NCBI GenBank assembly: GCA_046302135.1
Contig: JBKCIQ010000051.1
Span: 1 to 28,742, forward strand
Source of the DNA: AM-1111 sp046302135
Lineage (GTDB): Bacteria; Bacteroidota; Bacteroidia; B-17B0; Aurantibacillaceae
Length of the DNA stretch: 28,742 nt
Direction of reading: 5' to 3'
A model generated the notes under the pieces. The model did no database searches and was not told the DNA's origin. It saw only the letters and a program-made list of their open reading frames with translations. Position numbers and translations under genes: made by a program. Shown piece after piece: positions 24,125-28,742 of this stretch. Position 1 is the first letter of the stretch. Each line of letters opens with the position of its first letter.

Positions 24125-25717
24125 ATGTCTCAAAAATATTTAATTGCAATCGGTTTTGCGTTGTTTAGCATGTTGGGTGCTACTTTCTATCTTGTCCCTG
24201 TAAAAAGCACCGTTTCCAAGCTTGAGGAATTGTTGAATGAAGGGAAAATTGCTGAAGCTTATCAGCTATTAAATGAAGATGAGGATTTGAAGCTTAGTAG
24301 CTTTGATTATAATCTCAGTAAATTTAAAATTCAAACAAAAGACGAAAATGTTAAGTTGGTAGAAATATTTTCAACATTAAATCTTATCGGAGATGCAGTT
24401 GATACGGTTACAGTTTCAAAATTGAAGAACAACTATCTTCAGGGCCTATTAAAAAAAATCAGTTCCTCATCAACAACTGAGATATCATATGCCTTGGGAA
24501 AACTTAAAACCTTAAAATCAGACTCGTGGTATAATTCTTTTTTGTTTGAAGAATTAAAAAAAATTGCACTTAAAGAGCAGACAGTAGCGGCGTGGAATAA
24601 TTGTATTTTTTTATGCCCTAAAGTTTCCGATGTCGAAAAATTTAAGAGCGAAAGAAGAAAAATTTATTTGGATACAGCACTTATTCGTAAGTCAGGTATA
24701 TTGACAGACAGTGTTGTAAAATGGAATCCTTGTTATATTCCAATTCTTACAAAGATGGATCGTGTTTATAATAAAGCATTTTCCTTCGAAGATCTTTTTA
24801 ATCCTAAATATTCAAAGGACAACTATTTGTCAGGCAGATATATAGTTGGCGATTTTAACTCTACGGATGCCAATGGAAATTGCAGAGGGAGTTTTGATAT
24901 TTTCGCAAACAATTCCACTTTGGATGAATTCCAAAATTTTATTTCAGAGATTAAAAGCTCCAAAATTGAAGAAAATGATTCTGCCGCAGTACATAAATGG
25001 TATAAACAATTGAGTAAGGAAAAGAAAAACGAGCATTATACCGCGTTTTGGATGTGGAGAAATTATTACAACAAAGTAGAAAAATTTAGAACCGCGCCAC
25101 TTACAAGAGATCCCGTAATTGAAATTGGAGGTGCGGAGTACTGTATTGGACAAAGACTTTGTCTTTGCGAAGTTCAGAATGATACGATTAAAATGGTTGC
25201 TCAGTTTGTTACATCTTCACGTAATGTTGCGTTATATCATGGACCATTGCAGGATTACGATTGCCAACCTCGTTATTACGCGCCTAAATGTGTTATTACT
25301 TCCAGGTGTTGGGATAACAGATTAAGGTATGACTCTTTGGACATAAGAAGAGATTTAATTATGGGTGGAGGAGGAAGTCACGTGGTGCGTTATGAAGGCA
25401 AGGTAGATTTGCCAAATTTTATGAATATGGCGCCACACAAAGATTATCCCGGAACAGAAGTTTTCAGCAATGGTATACATGAATTTGCTGTAGGAGGTAA
25501 AATGCCGGGTTACTATATGGGTACTCCGATAAGTTTAGGTTGCGTAAGGCTACATTCGTACCCTTCAAGATTTGTTCGTTGGTGGACTCCGAATAATGCG
25601 AGATTTTTTATAACTTATCAATACAAAAATTACATACAAAAATATAAAGGATCAAGGTCTGTAAAAGCAGGTGAGCTAAGTGCCAAAAGCAATACAGAAA
25701 AAAACATGAAACATTAA
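24125..25717 (+). CDS. L,D-transpeptidase (YkuD) domain protein, membrane-anchored
   Basis: Periplasmic peptidoglycan cross-linking enzyme candidate. Residues 5-26 form an N-terminal hydrophobic anchor. The catalytic domain is at the C-terminus: GIHEFAVGGKMPGYYMGT with His452, then SLGCVRLH with the nucleophile Cys473 and Arg475, the YkuD signature HxxxxxGxxx...S.GC.R. The first ~300 residues are α-helical and without a recognised peptidoglycan-binding motif. The central part is cysteine-rich (YCIGQRLCLC near 339-348, and CQPRYYAPKCVITSRCW near 378-394), not normal for YkuD. At 530 residues it is much longer than a bare YkuD protein (~150-300). Start is fixed by the ideal Shine-Dalgarno. The YESQ repeat gene starts 39 bases after it, perhaps in the same transcript. 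Confidence 0.86.
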   Translation: MSQKYLIAIGFALFSMLGATFYLVPVKSTVSKLEELLNEGKIAEAYQLLNEDEDLKLSSFDYNLSKFKIQTKDENVKLVEIFSTLNLIGDAVDTVTVSKLKNNYLQGLLKKISSSSTTEISYALGKLKTLKSDSWYNSFLFEELKKIALKEQTVAAWNNCIFLCPKVSDVEKFKSERRKIYLDTALIRKSGILTDSVVKWNPCYIPILTKMDRVYNKAFSFEDLFNPKYSKDNYLSGRYIVGDFNSTDANGNCRGSFDIFANNSTLDEFQNFISEIKSSKIEENDSAAVHKWYKQLSKEKKNEHYTAFWMWRNYYNKVEKFRTAPLTRDPVIEIGGAEYCIGQRLCLCEVQNDTIKMVAQFVTSSRNVALYHGPLQDYDCQPRYYAPKCVITSRCWDNRLRYDSLDIRRDLIMGGGGSHVVRYEGKVDLPNFMNMAPHKDYPGTEVFSNGIHEFAVGGKMPGYYMGTPISLGCVRLHSYPSRFVRWWTPNNARFFITYQYKNYIQKYKGSRSVKAGELSAKSNTEKNMKH

Positions 25718-25756
25718 TGCACTTGAATAATAATAAATCTTTTAAATAAACCAATC

Positions 25757-26092
25757 ATGAAAAATTACACTTTGTTTTTATTTTTCCTGTTTATTTCAGT
25801 CAAAGGAATATCTCAGAAAATTTATACTGTTCAATATGAAAGCCAAGCAGACATTAAGGTTTATGTAGTTAACTACGAGAGCCAGGCAGATTTAAATGTT
25901 TATAAGGTTTCTTATGAGAGCCAGGCAGGGGATAACGATGGTAAATGGTTTTTCGTAAACTATGAAAGTCAATGTAAGAAGAAAATTATTTTTGTTAATT
26001 ACGAAAGTCAGGCAGATTTAAAAATATATTTCGTGAACTACGAAAGTCAGGCAGGTTGGCGAAACACTTCCAAGAAGCACTTGCTCTATTAA
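25757..26092 (+). CDS. Exported six-repeat YESQ protein, probable DUF6150 / 7(1) septoil-knot family
   Basis: A 111-residue protein with a signal peptide (MKNYTLFLFFLFISVKGISQ, residues 1-20) and a mature part of about 91 residues built almost entirely from a 13-residue repeat. YESQ occurs at 27-30, 40-43, 53-56, 69-72, 82-85 and 95-98, spaced 13, 13, 16, 13 and 13; each is preceded by a β-like [VY].V.Y and often followed by AD[IL]K[VI]Y. The DNA repeats vary in codons, so they are selected at the protein level. From recall the pattern fits the small Bacteroidota family DUF6150, later named the 7(1) septoil knot domain, whose chain forms a seven-crossing knot; I could not check this against a model. 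Function unknown. Its upstream neighbour is the L,D-transpeptidase (39 bases). Confidence 0.72.
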   Translation: MKNYTLFLFFLFISVKGISQKIYTVQYESQADIKVYVVNYESQADLNVYKVSYESQAGDNDGKWFFVNYESQCKKKIIFVNYESQADLKIYFVNYESQAGWRNTSKKHLLY

Positions 26093-26143
26093 TCTGGTTT
26101 TGAAAAAAATTAGGGATAAAAAATAATCCAACTTAATATTTCT

Positions 26144-26151
26144 TATATTTG
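26144..26151 (+). promoter_or_regulatory. Predicted -7 promoter element for the tRNA gene
   Basis: TATATTTG, an exact TAnnTTTG, lies 15 bases before the first base of tRNA-Leu, so transcription would begin within about 10 bases of the mature 5' end. No clear -33 TTG. Confidence 0.5.
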
Positions 26152-26166
26152 CTCCCGTAAATTCGC

Positions 26167-26248
26167 GCGCACGTGGCGTAATTGGTAGCCGCACCAGACT
26201 TAGGATCTGGCGCTTCACGGCGTGGGGGTTCGAGTCCCTCCGTGCGCA
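26167..26248 (+). tRNA. tRNA-Leu (anticodon UAG)
   Basis: The 82-base sequence folds as a type II tRNA. The acceptor stem is GCGCACG (26167-26173) with CGTGCGC (26241-26247), discriminator A at 26248; the 3' CCA is not encoded. The anticodon stem is CCAGA/TCTGG (26194-26198 and 26206-26210) with loop CTTAGGA, so the anticodon is TAG at 26201-26203, reading CUA and probably other CUN codons. The long variable arm CGCTTCACGGCG is the leucine/serine mark. The T loop is TTCGAGT with one G-T pair in its stem. Own promoter and terminator flank it. Confidence 0.96.
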
Positions 26249-26265
26249 CTTCTTAAACCTTCTAC

Positions 26266-26296
26266 AATTCCCATAAACCTTTATGGGAATTTTTTT
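26266..26296 (+). terminator. Strong Rho-independent terminator after tRNA-Leu
   Basis: AATTCCCATAAA (26266-26277), loop CC, TTTATGGGAATT (26280-26291): a perfect 12-base-pair stem ending in a T run to 26296. It begins 18 bases past the tRNA. The sequence reads as a symmetric hairpin in either direction, but the T run supports plus-strand termination. Confidence 0.85.
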
Positions 26297-26337
26297 GTTT
26301 ATGTTTCAAATTCGCACTAATTTTAAAAAAAGATTTT

Positions 26338-26778
26338 ATGAATAAAACTAATTTATTTTTCGTTGCCTTTTTTATTTTGGTTTCGAATCTCGCCGTGGCA
26401 CAATGTAAAAGTTTTGTCAAGAAAAAGTGCCTGCCTACATTAGCACCCTATGTTACCAACGGTCAAATCAACACAGCAAATTTTTCTCCCGGTGACCATG
26501 CTGAAATTCCGGTTTCCTTTTTTGAGAACACTGAGTACAGAATAATCGTTTGCGGACAGGAAATACTTGGAAAGATAAATTATAAGTTATTGGACGCAAA
26601 TAAAAATGTAGTTTTCGACAATGCTCAACACGAATTTGCAAACTCATGGGATTTTTCTTCGGTAAGTAATCAGAGTTTTACTCTGGTTGTAGAAGTTCCC
26701 AGCGATAAATCTGATAATCATAGCCAGATGATGCATTCAGGATGTGTTTCCGTAATTATTGGATTCAAAAAAGGATAA
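26338..26778 (+). CDS. Small secreted protein of unknown function, upstream of kbl
   Basis: A 146-residue protein with a signal peptide ending at LAVAQ (about residue 22), then CKSFVKKKCLPTLAPYVTNG. I recall similar unnamed Bacteroidota proteins beginning in this way, but know no function. Cysteines lie at about 23, 31, 72 and 136, possibly two disulfides. The C-terminal half has β-rich character (EYRIIVCGQEILGKINYKLLDA). The stop is 4 bases before the kbl ATG, so the two are likely one transcript, although one is an exported protein and the other a cytoplasmic enzyme. Confidence 0.8.
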   Translation: MNKTNLFFVAFFILVSNLAVAQCKSFVKKKCLPTLAPYVTNGQINTANFSPGDHAEIPVSFFENTEYRIIVCGQEILGKINYKLLDANKNVVFDNAQHEFANSWDFSSVSNQSFTLVVEVPSDKSDNHSQMMHSGCVSVIIGFKKG

Positions 26779-26782
26779 ATAT

Positions 26783-27973
26783 ATGTACGGATCTTACCAG
26801 GAATTTCTAAAAAAGGAATTAAATGCAATACGCGAGGCGGGACTATTTAAAAATGAGCGCATCATTACCTCTCAGCAAGGCGCAGTCGTTACTGTAAAGG
26901 ACGGAAAAGAGGTAATAATTTTTTGTGCCAACAATTATCTTGGTCTTTCATCTCATCCGAAACTTATACAATCCGCTCATGAAACTCTTGAGAAAAGAGG
27001 TTATGGTATGTCCTCGGTCAGGTTTATTTGTGGAACACAGGACATACACAAGGAATTGGAAGAGAAAATTGCAAAATTCTTACACACAGAAGATACGATT
27101 TTATATGCCGCTTGTTTTGATGCTAACGGTGGTGTTTTTGAACCGCTTTTTGGAGAGCAGGATGCAATAATTTCAGACGAATTGAATCACGCTTCAATTA
27201 TAGACGGCGTGCGTCTTTGTAAGGCAGTACGTTACCGTTATAAAAATTGTGATATGGCAGATCTTGAGGAAAAGCTTAAGGAATCTCAGGCACAACGTTT
27301 CAGAGTTATCGTAACCGATGGTGTTTTTTCAATGGATGGTTTTGTTGCGCCTCTTGATAAGATCTGTGACCTGGCAGAGAAATACAATGCCTTGGTAATG
27401 GTTGACGAAAGTCACGCAACAGGTTTCATAGGCAAAACAGGACGTGGCACTGTCGAAGCAAAGAATGTGCTAGGAAGGGTGGATATCATCACAGGAACAT
27501 TAGGAAAGGCATTAGGCGGTGCAATGGGCGGCTTCACTACAGGAAAGAAAGAAATTATTGAAATGTTACGTCAACGTTCGCGCCCTTATTTATTCTCCAA
27601 CTCATTAGCTCCTCATATAGTTGGCGCAAGTATTGCTGTTTTTGATATGCTGAATGAAACTACCTCTTTGCGCGACAAATTGGAATGGAATGTAAATTAT
27701 TTCAAGCAGGGAATTAAGAAGGCAGGACTTGAAATAAAGGATGGAGAAAGCGCAATTGTTCCTGTTATGCTCTACGATGCAAAGCTAGCACAGGAATTTG
27801 CAGCAAGATTGCTTGATGAGGGAATTTATGTTATCGGATTTTTCTATCCTGTTGTGCCTAAGGGACAAGCTAGAATAAGGGTTCAGCTATCTGCCGCTCA
27901 CGAAAAGGAACACTTGGATAAGGCAATAGCCGCTTTTGAAAAGGTTGGTAAGGAGTTACTGGTCAATAAATAA
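26783..27973 (+). CDS. kbl: 2-Amino-3-ketobutyrate CoA ligase (glycine C-acetyltransferase)
   Basis: PLP-dependent α-oxoamine synthase that splits 2-amino-3-oxobutyrate with CoA to glycine and acetyl-CoA, the second step of threonine breakdown. The protein follows E. coli Kbl closely: ERIITSQQ, FCANNYLGLSSHP, SSVRFICGTQDIHKELE, ELNHASIIDGVRLCKA, VDESHATGF, GTLGKALGG with the PLP lysine near residue 243, RQRSRPYLFSNSLAP, and FFYPVVPKGQARIRVQ. I start at the ATG at 26783 (MYGSYQEFL), giving 396 residues against 398 in E. coli; the longer frame begins at a TTG inside the previous gene. Threonine dehydrogenase (tdh) is not in the window, so it is elsewhere or absent. Confidence 0.96.
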   Translation: MYGSYQEFLKKELNAIREAGLFKNERIITSQQGAVVTVKDGKEVIIFCANNYLGLSSHPKLIQSAHETLEKRGYGMSSVRFICGTQDIHKELEEKIAKFLHTEDTILYAACFDANGGVFEPLFGEQDAIISDELNHASIIDGVRLCKAVRYRYKNCDMADLEEKLKESQAQRFRVIVTDGVFSMDGFVAPLDKICDLAEKYNALVMVDESHATGFIGKTGRGTVEAKNVLGRVDIITGTLGKALGGAMGGFTTGKKEIIEMLRQRSRPYLFSNSLAPHIVGASIAVFDMLNETTSLRDKLEWNVNYFKQGIKKAGLEIKDGESAIVPVMLYDAKLAQEFAARLLDEGIYVIGFFYPVVPKGQARIRVQLSAAHEKEHLDKAIAAFEKVGKELLVNK

Positions 27974-27987
27974 TTTTATTTAGCAAA

Positions 27988-28742
27988 ATGAAAAATACGA
28001 TTCTATCTCTACTCGTATTTTTTTTCCTTTTATCAATTTCTTCCTGTGGGCCTTCAAAAATTAAAGCAGATCTAATTGTCACAAATGGGTTGATTTATAC
28101 AGTTGATTCAGCTTTTGCAAATTGTGAAGCTTTCGCTGTAATCGATGGTAAAATTGCTGAAACAGGGAGCAATCATACAATATTGACTAAGTATACCTCT
28201 GAAAAAATTCTTGATGTAGAAAATAAAATTATTTTTCCCGGATTCATTGACGCACATTGTCATTTTTATAATTACGGCTTAGGCTTGCAGGAAGTAAATC
28301 TTGTCGGAACCTCTTCATTTGATGAAGTCTTGAACAAATTGAGTTCTTTTGCAAAAACACATCCAAAGAGAGATGATTTGAGTCGGGAAAATTGGATAAT
28401 CGGACGAGGCTGGGATCAGAATGACTGGGATAAGAAACAATTTCCGGATAGAAAAAAACTGGATCTTATGTTTCCAGACAGACCGGTTTTGTTAACCAGA
28501 ATCGACGGGCACGCTGCGCTTGCAAATGCATGTGCGTTAAAACTTGCCGGGATAAATAGCACTATACTTCTGCAAGGCGGGAGTATTGAAAATACAATTG
28601 ATAAAAATGACACGGTAAACTGGAACTTCAACCCTTTATCTATTGAGTCAAAAAATATCAATAGACCGGGTTGGTCCCCGACTGGTATATTAATAGATAA
28701 TGCTGTTGAACTTGTTGAAAGGATAATCCCTGAATATAACAT
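27988..28742 (+). CDS. Amidohydrolase-family lipoprotein (3' end beyond window)
   Basis: Frame open from the ATG at 27988 to the right edge, 251 complete codons, 14 bases after the kbl stop. The N-terminus is a lipoprotein signal (MKNTILSLLVFFFLLSISSC, Cys20). Then come DLIVTNGLIYTVD and FPGFIDAHCHF with the two metal-binding histidines of the amidohydrolase superfamily, GRGWDQNDW, and RIDGHAALAN. This is the amidohydrolase-3/YtcJ-like type (usually about 540 residues), which acts on N-acyl or related amides; substrate unknown. The remaining metal ligands lie past the edge. A frame on the other strand at 28416-28742 is only its shadow. Confidence 0.87.
   Translation, partial: MKNTILSLLVFFFLLSISSCGPSKIKADLIVTNGLIYTVDSAFANCEAFAVIDGKIAETGSNHTILTKYTSEKILDVENKIIFPGFIDAHCHFYNYGLGLQEVNLVGTSSFDEVLNKLSSFAKTHPKRDDLSRENWIIGRGWDQNDWDKKQFPDRKKLDLMFPDRPVLLTRIDGHAALANACALKLAGINSTILLQGGSIENTIDKNDTVNWNFNPLSIESKNINRPGWSPTGILIDNAVELVERIIPEYN

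Noticed and set aside
25820..26070. Regularly spaced short direct repeats that could be taken for a CRISPR array
   Set aside because: Repeats are about 39 bases apart, diverge in third codon positions, have no constant spacers, and code for the YESQ protein motif. No cas genes nearby.
26759..26782. Extended start of kbl at 26759
   Set aside because: The codon is TTG and lies inside the upstream gene; ATG 26783 gives the family's usual length.
28416..28742. Minus-strand frame at the right edge
   Set aside because: It is the antisense shadow of the amidohydrolase, which has a lipoprotein signal and metal-binding motifs.

Overview
The window reads as chromosomal DNA of an uncultured-type, low-GC member of the Bacteroidota. 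Evidence is the gene content (a DUF4294 protein, the exported 'asparagine synthetase B'-like family, a two-domain ProC-like/DUF2520 protein beside KdsC and UbiA, a large CcmF, a TPR–OmpA cell-envelope protein), mostly absent Shine-Dalgarno sites, and several matches to the Bacteroidota -7 promoter element TAnnTTTG. It is densely coded, with no phage, transposon, CRISPR array or other obvious mobile DNA. No gene-free stretch exceeds about 250 bases; the longest are 1550-1779, 11666-11887 and 12503-12699.

Left part (1-11665). A purine-salvage/nucleotide pair, hpt and adk, runs leftward off the edge. The adenylate kinase carries an unusual lysine-rich tail. A RecD/Dda-like helicase follows on the plus strand and converges on an exported GATase-like protein. 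Then comes a leftward operon of lipoprotein, FecCD permease and ATPase (iron/haem/cobalamin-type importer) ending in a seven-bladed WD40 protein. A Ppx/GppA phosphatase diverges from it. It converges with a DUF4294 protein that lies downstream of a biotin carboxylase.

Middle (11888-20979). An exported archaemetzincin-like protease faces left. To its right, all on the plus strand, are a TPR/Ig-like/OmpA protein with an internally duplicated module, folB, and a tight run ccmF–DUF2520–kdsC-like–ubiA–acyP (from overlapping by 11 bases to 33 bases apart).

Right part (21031-28742). Three genes encode enzymes of the UDP-GlcNAc3NAcA pathway (WbpD, WbpB, WbpA types); the aminotransferase of the pathway is not in the window. 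A terminator hairpin closes this unit. An L,D-transpeptidase with an unusually good Shine-Dalgarno site is followed by a small exported six-repeat YESQ protein, which I place in the 7(1)-knot (DUF6150) family. Then come tRNA-Leu(UAG) with a strong terminator, a small secreted protein of unknown function 4 bases ahead of kbl, and the start of an amidohydrolase lipoprotein that runs off the right edge.

Most of the window is ordinary housekeeping and envelope biology. The points most worth a second look are the adenylate kinase tail, the YESQ repeat protein, the WD40 gene coupled to an importer, and the exported archaemetzincin.
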